Source: a virus. From it: a stretch of 64,000 nt of DNA. The stretch covers positions 1-64,000 of IMG/VR virus record IMGVR_UViG_3300020548_000011. One strand, written 5' to 3'. Position 1 is the first letter of the stretch. Every line of letters begins with the position of its first letter. This document shows positions 7,876 through 12,778 of this stretch, in pieces. Under the pieces are notes generated by a model that ran no database searches, had not been told where the DNA came from, and saw only the letters and a program-made list of their open reading frames with translations. Position numbers and translations under genes: made by a program.

Positions 7876-7951
7876 GGATCCGTAGCACAATAGGTGGTGC
7901 AAGGGACTTTTAATCCCAAGGCTGTCGGTTCGAGCCCGACCGGATCCTCCA
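7876..7951 (+). tRNA. tRNA-Lys(TTT)
   Basis: Acceptor GGATCCG/CGGATCC, T73, CCA. Anticodon arm GGGA-CTTTTAA-TCCC gives TTT. T-loop TTCGAGC. Confidence 0.94.
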
Positions 7952-8119
7952 ATAGTCGAGCGAAAGCGGTTAAGTTCATAACGACTCAAAATAAGTATGA
8001 ATGAGAGTTAGACTAAGTTTTCTTCATTTCAGTGAAGAAAAGACTGGGTCGATGGGAAGTCTCTTTCACTAGGATCAAACTTCCCACTAAGTTTTTTGAT
8101 GGTCTGACCGGATCATCCA
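7952..8119 (+). other. structured spacer ending in a tRNA-Lys 3'-end relic
   Basis: No gene. Contains AGTCG/CGACT around two small hairpins, a 9-bp hairpin TTTTCTTCA/TGAAGAAAA (8017-8040) and TGGGAAGT/ACTTCCCA. Its last bases, GACCGGATCATCCA, copy the 3' end of the tRNA-Lys(TTT) just upstream (GACCGGATCCTCCA) without a matching 5' acceptor strand. I read this as a decayed duplicate or an alternative processing site. Confidence 0.5.
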
Positions 8120-8122
8120 ATT

Positions 8123-8196
8123 GCGGGTGTAGCTCAATGGTAGAGCCATAGTCTTCCAAACTAAAGACGAGGGTTCGATTCCCTTCGCCCGCTCCA
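8123..8196 (+). tRNA. tRNA-Gly(TCC)
   Basis: Acceptor GCGGGTG/CGCCCGC, T73, CCA. Anticodon loop CTTCCAA gives TCC (GGA codons). Canonical D-arm TAGCTCAATGGTAGAGC and T-loop TTCGATT. Confidence 0.95.
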
Positions 8197-8200
8197 ATAT

Positions 8201-8281
8201 CTTCACGTATCCCCCTCGGCTACGAACCGAGAGTAAGGTAACTGGATGAAAATGCAGGTTCGACTCCTGCCGTGAAGGCCA
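8201..8281 (+). tRNA. tRNA-Arg(ACG) lacking a D-arm
   Basis: Acceptor CTTCACG/CGTGAAG, G73, CCA. Anticodon arm CTCGG-CTACGAA-CCGAG gives ACG. T-arm GCAGG-TTCGACT-CCTGC. Only TATCCCC (7 nt) lies between acceptor and anticodon stems, so there is no D-arm. Instead 22 nt (AGTAAGGTAACTGGATGAAAAT), which recall a D-loop (AACTGGATGA), lie between the anticodon and T arms. Either a D-armless tRNA or a rearranged gene. Confidence 0.7.
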
Positions 8282-8287
8282 TTTAAT

Positions 8288-8362
8288 GCTGGTAGGTCGG
8301 CAAGATGTCGAGGCGCTCTCATAAGGCGTTATAGGTTGGTTTAATTCCAACTATCAGCACCA
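8288..8362 (+). tRNA. tRNA-Met/Ile2(CAT), copy 1
   Basis: Acceptor GCTGGTA/TATCAGC, A73, CCA. Anticodon loop CTCATAA gives CAT. The T-loop TTTAATT lacks C56. Whether it is Met or a lysidine-modified Ile2 tRNA cannot be told from sequence. Confidence 0.85.
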
Positions 8363-8444
8363 TGTTTGATCTAGATACACAGCCTTTATGGAGTGTCGCA
8401 ATGCTAGACAACATTCGTTCCAAGACGTGAGGGACAGCAAGTTT
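8363..8444 (+). other. structured spacer between tRNAs
   Basis: 82 nt with no gene. TCTAG/CTAGA and ACAC/GTGT arms form an imperfect long hairpin (about 8370-8410). The remainder (TTCCAAGACGTGAGGGACAG) shows nothing recognisable. Confidence 0.4.
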
Positions 8445-8519
8445 TGCGGTCAGGTGGTCCGGAGACCATTCTTGTCTCATAAGCAAGAGAGCCATGTTCG
8501 ACTCATGGGTCCGCATCCA
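8445..8519 (+). tRNA. tRNA-Met/Ile2(CAT), copy 2
   Basis: Acceptor TGCGGTC with GTCCGCA (one T-T mismatch), T73, CCA. Anticodon arm CTTGT-CTCATAA-GCAAG gives CAT. T-arm CCATG-TTCGACT-CATGG. The D-stem GGTC/GACC is unusually GC-rich. Confidence 0.85.
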
Positions 8520-8521
8520 AT

Positions 8522-8595
8522 ATCGGTGAAGTGTTACGGTAGCACGGCAGTCTCCAAAACTGCAAGCCCAGGTTCGACTCCTGGCTCCGGTGCCA
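8522..8595 (+). tRNA. tRNA-Trp(CCA)
   Basis: Anticodon arm GCAGT-CTCCAAA-ACTGC gives CCA. Acceptor ATCGGTG with CTCCGGT (one T-T), G73, CCA. T-loop TTCGACT. Confidence 0.92.
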
Positions 8596-8602
8596 GTTTT
8601 AT

Positions 8603-8678
8603 CTAGGTGTAGCTCAATTGGCAGAGCATCCCGTTTGGGGCGGGAAGGCTGTTGGTTCAAGTCCAGCCACCTAGACCA
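8603..8678 (+). tRNA. tRNA-Pro(TGG)
   Basis: Acceptor CTAGGTG/CACCTAG, A73, CCA. Anticodon arm TCCCG-TTTGGGG-CGGGA gives TGG. Canonical D-arm and T-loop TTCAAGT. Confidence 0.95.
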
Positions 8679-8693
8679 TTTAGGAAGATATAT

Positions 8694-8861
8694 ATGGATG
8701 AAAACTATTTGAAGCGCCAAATGATTTTTCGCTTGACAGTGTTCTTTTTATTGAGTATAGTAATAGGGTTCGTTCTATCGGATTTAAATATCCATAGTCA
8801 GATTAGTGGAGATAATCAGAATGTTCAAGATTTCAGAGGAAACCAAGGCAGCGGCAATTGA
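8694..8861 (+). CDS. small membrane protein inside the tRNA array
   Basis: 55 residues from ATG 8694 with AGGAAG 7 nt upstream (the frame is open further up, but into tRNA-Pro). A single hydrophobic segment at about residues 10-30 (MIFRLTVFFLLSIVIGFVLS) is followed by a polar Asn/Gln/Gly-rich tail. Could be an inner-membrane effector; no family recognised. Confidence 0.65.
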   Translation: MDENYLKRQMIFRLTVFFLLSIVIGFVLSDLNIHSQISGDNQNVQDFRGNQGSGN

Positions 8862-8961
8862 GGAAATGCGTAAAATTCTAGGTGATGGTCCTACAGACAA
8901 TCAGTTGGAAGAGGCATTTGAAGCGGCAGTTGCTATTGTAAAGAAGCAGTTTGGTTTTTAA
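8821..8961 (+). CDS. hypothetical 46-aa protein
   Basis: ATG 8821 with GGAG 11 nt upstream, overlapping the preceding membrane-protein gene in another frame. MFKISEETKAAAIEEMRKIL... is helical, with Ala and Glu throughout. It stops 8 nt before tRNA-Ser. Function unknown. Confidence 0.6.
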   Translation: MFKISEETKAAAIEEMRKILGDGPTDNQLEEAFEAAVAIVKKQFGF

Positions 8962-8969
8962 TGTATAAT

Positions 8970-9060
8970 GGAGAGTTGGCTGAGTGGTCGAAAGCGGCCG
9001 TTTGCTAAATGGTTGGGCCCTAACCCGGTTCCATAGGTTCGAATCCTATACTCTCCGCCA
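8970..9060 (+). tRNA. tRNA-Ser(GCT)
   Basis: 91-nt class II tRNA. Acceptor GGAGAGT/ACTCTCC, G73, CCA. Anticodon loop TTGCTAA gives GCT. Variable arm GGGCCCTAACCCGG region. T-loop TTCGAAT. Confidence 0.94.
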
Positions 9061-9064
9061 ATTA

Positions 9065-9153
9065 GGAGTGAGCAACAGGCAAGGAGTCTGCACCGCTTGG
9101 AAAGCGGATGGTCCCCGAAAGGGGATAGGTGTCGGATACCTGCCACTCCGCCA
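9065..9153 (+). tRNA. tRNA-Ser(GGA)
   Basis: Class II. Acceptor GGAGTGA with CCACTCC (one A-C), G73, CCA. Anticodon arm CCGC-TTGGAAA-GCGG gives GGA. Variable-arm hairpin TCCCC-GAAA-GGGGA. The T-loop GTCGGAT is non-standard. Confidence 0.9.
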
Positions 9154-9159
9154 GTTTAT

Positions 9160-9249
9160 GGAAGAGTAAGCCAGTGGGACTGGCCTTCGTTTCGAAAACG
9201 AAAGGAGCCTGAAATATGGTTTGGGGATCGAGACCTCACTCTTCCGCCA
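9160..9249 (+). tRNA. tRNA-Ser(CGA)
   Basis: Class II. Acceptor GGAAGAG/CTCTTCC, G73, CCA. Anticodon arm TTCGT-TTCGAAA-ACGAA gives CGA. The T-loop ATCGAGA is non-standard. Three Ser tRNAs stand in tandem here. Confidence 0.92.
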
Positions 9250-9254
9250 TTTAT

Positions 9255-9329
9255 GCGGGTTTAGTTCAGAGGTAGAACATCGGTGTTACATACCGAGTGT
9301 CGGTGGTTCGATTCCATCAACCCGCACCA
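9255..9329 (+). tRNA. tRNA-Val(TAC)
   Basis: Acceptor GCGGGTT/AACCCGC, A73, CCA. Anticodon arm TCGGT-GTTACAT-ACCGA gives TAC. T-loop TTCGATT. Confidence 0.94.
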
Positions 9330-9337
9330 GAAAGCAG

Positions 9338-9390
9338 AGTTGTCACGCTTCGTCTATGCTTAATAAGGTAGAATAGCGCACCAGACAACT
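9338..9390 (+). other. structured spacer, 7-bp closing stem
   Basis: AGTTGTC (9338-9344) pairs with GACAACT (9384-9390) around 39 nt. No CCA and no anticodon arm. Same design as the other closed spacers in this array. Confidence 0.4.
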
Positions 9391-9399
9391 TATTATAAT

Positions 9400-9476
9400 G
9401 CGCTTGTAGTCCAATTGGTAGAGGCGCTGGTCTTAGAAACCAGATGTTGTAAGTTCGAATCTTACCAGGCGCACCA
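9400..9476 (+). tRNA. tRNA-Leu(TAG), class I variable loop
   Basis: Acceptor GCGCTTG/CAGGCGC, A73, CCA. Anticodon arm CTGGT-CTTAGAA-ACCAG gives TAG (codon CTA, heavily used in this phage). The variable loop is only 5 nt (ATGTT), whereas bacterial Leu tRNAs normally carry a long class II arm. A clear paralogue of the Leu(CAA) gene at 10197 (shared TAGNCCAATTGGNAGAGGC D-arm). Confidence 0.92.
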
Positions 9477-9557
9477 AACGTAGAGGGATTGTAGGTAGAC
9501 CTGTAAGAAAACCGTTGCGACGAGTTATGACTGGGTTGTAACCTTCATAGATTTAAT
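9477..9557 (+). other. spacer with weak hairpins, no gene
   Basis: 81 nt. Short inverted repeats AGGT/ACCT (9491-9503) and GGTTGTAACC (9533-9542) are visible, but nothing I can call a gene. Confidence 0.35.
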
Positions 9558-9633
9558 GCACTTAGAGGGAGCAGGTGAACCCACTCGGCTGTCAACCGAG
9601 TATCGGCCGGGTCAGTACCGGTTAAGTGCGCCA
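9558..9633 (+). tRNA. tRNA-Asp(GTC)
   Basis: Acceptor GCACTTA/TAAGTGC, G73, CCA. Anticodon arm CTCGG-CTGTCAA-CCGAG gives GTC. The T-arm CCGG-GTCAGTA-CCGG has a non-standard loop. Confidence 0.9.
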
Positions 9634-9638
9634 TTCAC

Positions 9639-9713
9639 GGGCCTGTAGTTCAGGGGGAGAACGTCTGCTTTGCAAGCAGAATGTCGGCGGTTCGATTCCG
9701 TCCAGGTCCACCA
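9639..9713 (+). tRNA. tRNA-Ala(TGC)
   Basis: Acceptor GGGCCTG/CAGGTCC, A73, CCA. Anticodon arm TCTGC-TTTGCAA-GCAGA gives TGC. T-loop TTCGATT. The acceptor has G3 against T70, the G-U identity pair for alanine. Confidence 0.94.
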
Positions 9714-9714
9714 G

Positions 9715-9849
9715 TTTTGTGAGGCAGTATCGATACAAATAATCCGGATGAGCAGAATTGCCACATCGAGGTCGGGAGACGGTGCGAGGCTGTCGTAACC
9801 TTGGGAACCCGGATACTGAAAAGAGGATGCATACTCGTTCCTCACAAAA
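9715..9849 (+). other. structured spacer closed by a 10-bp stem
   Basis: TTTTGTGAGG (9715-9724) pairs exactly with CCTCACAAAA (9840-9849), enclosing 115 nt that include the palindrome GTATCGATAC. A run of A follows on this strand. The largest structured spacer of the array and a candidate stable RNA. Confidence 0.5.
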
Positions 9850-9859
9850 AAAGTTTTAC

Positions 9860-9934
9860 GCTTCGTTCGTCTATTGGCTAGGACACTCGCCTCTCAAGCG
9901 GGAAAGATGGGATCGATACCCATACGAAGCACCA
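9860..9934 (+). tRNA. tRNA-Glu(CTC)
   Basis: Acceptor GCTTCGT/ACGAAGC, A73, CCA. Anticodon loop CTCTCAA gives CTC. T-loop ATCGATA, same ATC start as Glu(TTC). Confidence 0.92.
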
Positions 9935-9939
9935 TTTAT

Positions 9940-10015
9940 GCTTCTCTGGTGTAGGTGATCCGCACGACTGCCTGAAGAGCAGAAGGACTTAGTTTGATTC
10001 TAAGGGGAAGCACCA
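9940..10015 (+). tRNA. tRNA-Phe(GAA)
   Basis: Acceptor GCTTCTC/GGGAAGC, A73, CCA. Anticodon arm CTGC-CTGAAGA-GCAG gives GAA. T-loop TTTGATT lacks C56. The 3' acceptor strand (AGGGGAAG) doubles as the ribosome site of the gene that starts on the final A. Confidence 0.9.
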
Positions 10016-10206
10016 TGATGTTATATTATAAAATCACATATCTTCCGATGTGGAAGAAAGAAGATAAAGAAAACGGTTATGATTGTATAGGTATTGTTAT
10101 TGGTGAGCATCGTTGGTATGATACTGATCCTTATAACAATAATCCAATACATAAGATAAAGTATCATCAGTATTCAGAGTTGATGATAGGTGTTATGCCC
10201 TCGTAG
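10015..10206 (+). CDS. hypothetical 63-aa protein wedged between two tRNAs
   Basis: Two adjacent ATG codons at 10015 and 10018; the first uses the terminal A of tRNA-Phe, and the ribosome site lies in its acceptor stem. The stop codon lies 10 nt inside tRNA-Leu(CAA). Begins MMLYYKITYLPMWKKEDKEN; Tyr-rich, 63 or 62 residues. Translation and tRNA maturation would compete on one transcript. No family recognised. Confidence 0.6.
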   Translation: MMLYYKITYLPMWKKEDKENGYDCIGIVIGEHRWYDTDPYNNNPIHKIKYHQYSELMIGVMPS

Positions 10207-10273
10207 CCCAATTGGCAGAGGCAGTTGATTCAAACCCAACTTAGTGTCAGTTCGAGTCTGACCGAGGGCACCA
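10197..10273 (+). tRNA. tRNA-Leu(CAA), class I variable loop
   Basis: Acceptor GCCCTCG/CGAGGGC, A73, CCA. Anticodon region GTTGA-TTCAAAC-CCAAC gives CAA, with one A-C mismatch closing the loop. 5-nt variable loop (TTAGT). Shares its D-arm with Leu(TAG) at 9400. Confidence 0.85.
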
Positions 10274-10277
10274 ATTT

Positions 10278-10351
10278 GCTGGGTTAGTGTAATGGTAGCA
10301 CCCGAGATTGTGGATCTTGGAGACCAGGATCGATACCTGGACCCAGTGCCA
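10278..10351 (+). tRNA. tRNA-His(GTG)
   Basis: Acceptor GCTGGGT/ACCCAGT (G1-T72 wobble), G73, CCA. Anticodon arm CGAGA-TTGTGGA-TCTTG gives GTG. The universal bacterial G-1:C73 pair is absent, since the base before G1 is T and position 73 is G. Confidence 0.88.
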
Positions 10352-10354
10352 TTT

Positions 10355-10428
10355 GCTCTTGTAGTATAAAGGTATTACACACCCTTGGTAAGGGTGAAAA
10401 CTCGGATCGTTACCGGGCAGGAGCACCA
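10355..10428 (+). tRNA. tRNA-Thr(GGT)
   Basis: Acceptor GCTCTTG/CAGGAGC, A73, CCA. Anticodon arm CACCC-TTGGTAA-GGGTG gives GGT. T-loop ATCGTTA, shared with Ile(GAT). Confidence 0.9.
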
Positions 10429-10432
10429 GATT

Positions 10433-10506
10433 GCCGGCTTAGTATAATGGTATTACAGTTGACTCGTAATCATCAAACAGAGGTTCGATTCCTCTAGCCG
10501 GCACCA
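10433..10506 (+). tRNA. tRNA-Thr(CGT)
   Basis: Acceptor GCCGGCT/AGCCGGC, A73, CCA. Anticodon loop CTCGTAA gives CGT; the stem GTTGA/TCATC has one T-T mismatch. T-loop TTCGATT. Confidence 0.9.
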
Positions 10507-10538
10507 GAATGTAGACAAACGATTGTAAACATAGCCAC

Positions 10539-10567
10539 TTGACATTCCATTCCGGATGTGCTATTAT
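10539..10567 (+). promoter_or_regulatory. sigma-70-like promoter of the phosphatase gene
   Basis: TTGACA (10539-10544), 17 bp, TATTAT (10562-10567). The spacer TTCCATTCCGGATGTGC is nearly the same as at 12168, 48468 and 53854. Confidence 0.9.
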
Positions 10568-10592
10568 AAGACATAATGAGAAAGGAAATGGA

Positions 10593-11066
10593 ATGAATAA
10601 GCGGAACTTGTGGATATTCGATATTGATGGAACGCTGGCTAACAACCTGCACCGTATCAAGCACCTTACCCAGAACACCACGAAGGACTGGGATGCTTTC
10701 TTTGCGGCACAGGATAAGGATGAACCTTACGAAGCCGTTATGCATCTTATGAATACTCTACATAAGACTGGTGATAAGGTTATTGTTATTACTGCCCGTG
10801 ACGAGCGTTTTCGTGCGGTTACTCTCCGTTGGTTGCAGCAGCATTGTGATTACGATTTTCCTGATGGCGATCTTTTCATGCGTAAGAGTGGTGATCGTAC
10901 CGACGATGATAAGATCAAGTTGGATATTCTAAATGAGTATCTTTCTCTGTTTCATCCTCGATATAAAGTGATGGGAGTGTTCGAGGATCGGCATCGTGTT
11001 ATTGATGCGTGGCGTGAAGCTGGTTACTATGTGTTTGAGTGTAACCAGGATCGTGCCGATTTCTAA
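10593..11066 (+). CDS. HAD-family polynucleotide 3'-phosphatase-like protein
   Basis: 157 residues from ATG 10593 (AAAGGA 6-11 nt upstream). HAD motif I is WIFDIDGTLANN near residue 7 (two aspartates), motif II is VIVITARD near 66, and the last motif is VMGVFEDRHRVIDAWREAG near 127. This matches the C-terminal 3'-phosphatase half of T4 polynucleotide kinase, without the kinase. Placed among tRNAs and with its own strong promoter, it may trim 2',3'-cyclic or 3' phosphates during tRNA repair, working with RtcB (50.4 kb). The family is clear; the role is inference. Confidence 0.85.
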   Translation: MNKRNLWIFDIDGTLANNLHRIKHLTQNTTKDWDAFFAAQDKDEPYEAVMHLMNTLHKTGDKVIVITARDERFRAVTLRWLQQHCDYDFPDGDLFMRKSGDRTDDDKIKLDILNEYLSLFHPRYKVMGVFEDRHRVIDAWREAGYYVFECNQDRADF

Positions 11067-11073
11067 AGTTTAC

Positions 11074-11147
11074 TGTCCCTTAGCTCAAAGGTAGAGCAAT
11101 GTGCTGATAACACATAGACACTGGATCGTTACCAGTAGGGACAACCA
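11074..11147 (+). tRNA. tRNA-Ile(GAT)
   Basis: Acceptor TGTCCCT/AGGGACA, A73, CCA. Anticodon arm ATGTG-CTGATAA-CACAT gives GAT. T-loop ATCGTTA. Confidence 0.92.
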
Positions 11148-11151
11148 GTTT

Positions 11152-11264
11152 ATCCTGCTTTCTAGATACGCAGGAGAGGCCTAGCGGGAATAACAGAAGG
11201 GAATGCCCGTGAATATCGGATTGCTGACTTCATTAGCTAAAGGGCTAAACCGATAAGGCGTATG
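11152..11264 (+). other. structured spacer, possible RNA
   Basis: Outer stem TACGC (11167-11171)/GCGTA (11258-11262). Inside, CGGG/CCCG, ATCGG/CCGAT and TTAGC/GCTAA hairpins; a TCCTGC/GCAGGA hairpin lies at the 5' edge. Five nested stems in about 110 nt, no gene. Confidence 0.5.
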
Positions 11265-11270
11265 GAATAT

Positions 11271-11362
11271 GTGTGAGCGGCAACGGCGGTGGTGTTGCAG
11301 CGGACTGTAAATCCGTTCCCTTTGTGGTAACATTGTAGGTTCGAATCCTACCTCACGCACCA
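11271..11362 (+). tRNA. tRNA-Tyr(GTA)
   Basis: 92-nt class II tRNA. Acceptor GTGTGAG/CTCACGC, A73, CCA. Anticodon arm GCGGA-CTGTAAA-TCCGT gives GTA. T-loop TTCGAAT. Confidence 0.94.
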
Positions 11363-11369
11363 TCTTTAT

Positions 11370-11444
11370 TCGGGGATAGTTAAATTGGCATAACGTCGGA
11401 TTTTGGTTCCGACTTTCTAGGTTCGAGTCCTAGTCCCCGATCCA
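11370..11444 (+). tRNA. tRNA-Gln(TTG)
   Basis: Acceptor TCGGGGA/TCCCCGA, T73, CCA. Anticodon arm TCGGA-TTTTGGT-TCCGA gives TTG. T-loop TTCGAGT. Confidence 0.93.
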
Positions 11445-11445
11445 T

Positions 11446-11519
11446 TCAGGAATAGTTCAACGGTAGAACAGCGGACTCTGACTCCGTTAATCTTGGTTCG
11501 AATCCAGGTTCCTGATCCA
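11446..11519 (+). tRNA. tRNA-Gln(CTG)
   Basis: Acceptor TCAGGAA/TTCCTGA, T73, CCA. Anticodon arm GCGGA-CTCTGAC-TCCGT gives CTG. Last tRNA of the array; it follows Gln(TTG) after one base. Confidence 0.93.
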
Positions 11520-11537
11520 ATCATTGAAAGGTATTTT

Positions 11538-11687
11538 ATGAACAAAGTGAAAGTTTCTCTAAGAGAAATTATGGAAGATGATCATCATCCCTTGATGGAG
11601 AAATGGGTAGAAGAACTGCTTCCCTTGATTGAACCTATAATCAAAGCACAAAATCCTAAGTTATTTGAAGAAGAGGATTCAGAATGA
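11538..11687 (+). CDS. hypothetical 49-aa acidic protein
   Basis: ATG 11538 preceded by AAAGG. MNKVKVSLREIMEDDHHPLM... then a helical acidic tail. The stop overlaps the next ATG (ATGA). No family recognised. Confidence 0.65.
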   Translation: MNKVKVSLREIMEDDHHPLMEKWVEELLPLIEPIIKAQNPKLFEEEDSE

Positions 11688-12163
11688 ACAAAGCATTTAC
11701 CACTATAGCCCTTTTCATCGTTCTTACAACTTCGGCCGCTGCCGATCCGTTATCTGATTTTTTCGGTGGTATCTTTGGCGAACAATCCACACGACAAACA
11801 AAGGTGAAAAGAAATAGACATGGCACAAGCGTTCAAAGCTATGACAATAATGATTGGACTGCTAGTTGGGGCCATCATTCTACTGGAGGCAGTCACATGG
11901 TTGCTTCCTTCTACGGTCACGGAGAACATCTTTCCCGTCGAACCGCATCGGGCGCAGTTTTCAATCCTCATGGATACACCGCAGCCCATCGTTCTCTTCC
12001 GTTCGGCACTCACCTAAAGGTATGTCACCATGGATGCGTTACAGTTGTGGTCAATGATAGAGGACCATTTGTCAGGGGCCGTTCTCTTGATCTTTCTTAC
12101 GGTGCTGCACGGGCTATTGGCATGGGTAGCACTAGCAATATCTCCGTGGAACGATTGAACTAA
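11684..12163 (+). CDS. Exported RlpA-like double-psi beta-barrel protein
   Basis: 159 residues with an N-terminal signal peptide (KAFTTIALFIVLTTSAAA, cleavage near residue 20). Residues 70-155 carry the RlpA/DPBB pattern: ASFYGHGE, RTASGAVF, AAHRSLPFGTHLKV, VVVNDRGPF, GRSLDLSYGAARAIGM. The NDRGPF aspartate matches the catalytic position of RlpA lytic transglycosylases. It probably acts on periplasmic peptidoglycan at lysis or entry. ATGA overlap with the gene before; a promoter follows. Confidence 0.85.
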   Translation: MNKAFTTIALFIVLTTSAAADPLSDFFGGIFGEQSTRQTKVKRNRHGTSVQSYDNNDWTASWGHHSTGGSHMVASFYGHGEHLSRRTASGAVFNPHGYTAAHRSLPFGTHLKVCHHGCVTVVVNDRGPFVRGRSLDLSYGAARAIGMGSTSNISVERLN

Positions 12164-12167
12164 AGAC

Positions 12168-12196
12168 TTGACATTTCCATTCCAATGTGCTAATAT
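12168..12196 (+). promoter_or_regulatory. sigma-70-like promoter
   Basis: TTGACA (12168-12173), 17 bp (TTCCATTCC...TGTGC), TAATAT (12191-12196). Drives the gene at 12224. Confidence 0.88.
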
Positions 12197-12223
12197 TAGA
12201 CATAATGAATGAGGAGAAATGGA

Positions 12224-12487
12224 ATGCCTACCATCACCACGGAAGTTGATGTTGATGTAGACCTGCGTGATTTTCACATAGATGATTTGATGGATGAACT
12301 GGAAGATAGAGGATACTCCGTTATTTGTAGAGACGAGTCCATTCAGGCAAAAGAAAGAATTATGGACGATATTCACAATCTTTATCAGGACTTCATTCTC
12401 TGGAATGACACTATGATGACGAATGAAAATTTCGGCACAATTCTCAAAAACTTTTTCTCCGAACATCTTGACAAAAATGTCCTATGA
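12224..12487 (+). CDS. hypothetical 87-aa acidic protein
   Basis: ATG 12224 chosen because GAGGAG lies 8-13 nt upstream (an in-frame start at 12209 would lie in the ribosome site). N-terminal ITTEVDVDVDLRDFHIDDLM is strongly acidic; a helical region follows. Similar short phage proteins exist; function unknown. Confidence 0.75.
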   Translation: MPTITTEVDVDVDLRDFHIDDLMDELEDRGYSVICRDESIQAKERIMDDIHNLYQDFILWNDTMMTNENFGTILKNFFSEHLDKNVL

Positions 12488-12496
12488 CTATATACT
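12468..12496 (+). promoter_or_regulatory. strong sigma-70-like promoter inside a gene end
   Basis: TTGACA (12468-12473), 17 bp, TATACT (12491-12496), overlapping the 3' end of the preceding gene. Serves the exported-protein genes at 12554 and beyond. Confidence 0.88.
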
Positions 12497-12501
12497 AGTA
12501 T

Positions 12502-12520
12502 GATGTTGCAATGCAACATC
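12502..12520 (+). promoter_or_regulatory. 19-bp palindrome at the transcription start
   Basis: GATGTTGCA-A-TGCAACATC, 9-bp arms, beginning at the predicted +1 of the 12468 promoter. It could be an operator or a 5' hairpin protecting the mRNA. No other copy seen in the window. Confidence 0.5.
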
Positions 12521-12553
12521 GGTAAACTTCGCTAACTTTAGGAAGGAAAATAT

Positions 12554-12742
12554 ATGAAGACTGTTACTTTTCTAGCCGCTATGCTTTTCAGTGGTAGCGC
12601 ATTCGCTGGCACCGATGTTATCGCTCCGCCAGTTACCAAGTATGTTGAGGCACCTATGCCGCCTAAGCGTCCTACTAATTTCGGTAAACTCGATAATCAG
12701 AAGGTTGCACAGAAGGTTCAGGAACTCACAACCAGAAAGTAA
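12554..12742 (+). CDS. small exported protein, 62 aa
   Basis: Signal peptide MKTVTFLAAMLFSGSAFA with an AFA-G cleavage site, leaving about 44 mature residues rich in Pro (APPVTKYVEAPMPPKRP) and a basic tail. AGGAAGG lies 7 nt before the start. Periplasmic; role unknown. Confidence 0.8.
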   Translation: MKTVTFLAAMLFSGSAFAGTDVIAPPVTKYVEAPMPPKRPTNFGKLDNQKVAQKVQELTTRK

Positions 12743-12751
12743 TAAATATAC

Positions 12752-12778
12752 AGTGGCCCCGCAATGGGGTCACTTTTC
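12752..12778 (+). terminator. rho-independent terminator
   Basis: AGTGGCCCC-GCAAT-GGGGTCACT, 9-bp stem (one G-T), followed by TTTTCT. Separates 12554 from 12795. An ATAAATA just upstream could be a weak late promoter for the next gene. Confidence 0.75.

Noticed and set aside
8319-8720. 133-aa minus-strand open frame across several tRNAs, and similar frames at 7594, 9612, 9758 and 11181
   Set aside because: Made of tRNA sequence read as codons (repeated RWLDLNQQPSR/EPSS-type strings typical of antisense tRNA); not genes.
9400-9476. CTA codon reassignment, because Leu(TAG) has a class I body
   Set aside because: CTA encodes the invariant Leu of LNSLYG in DNA polymerase, so Leu is kept.
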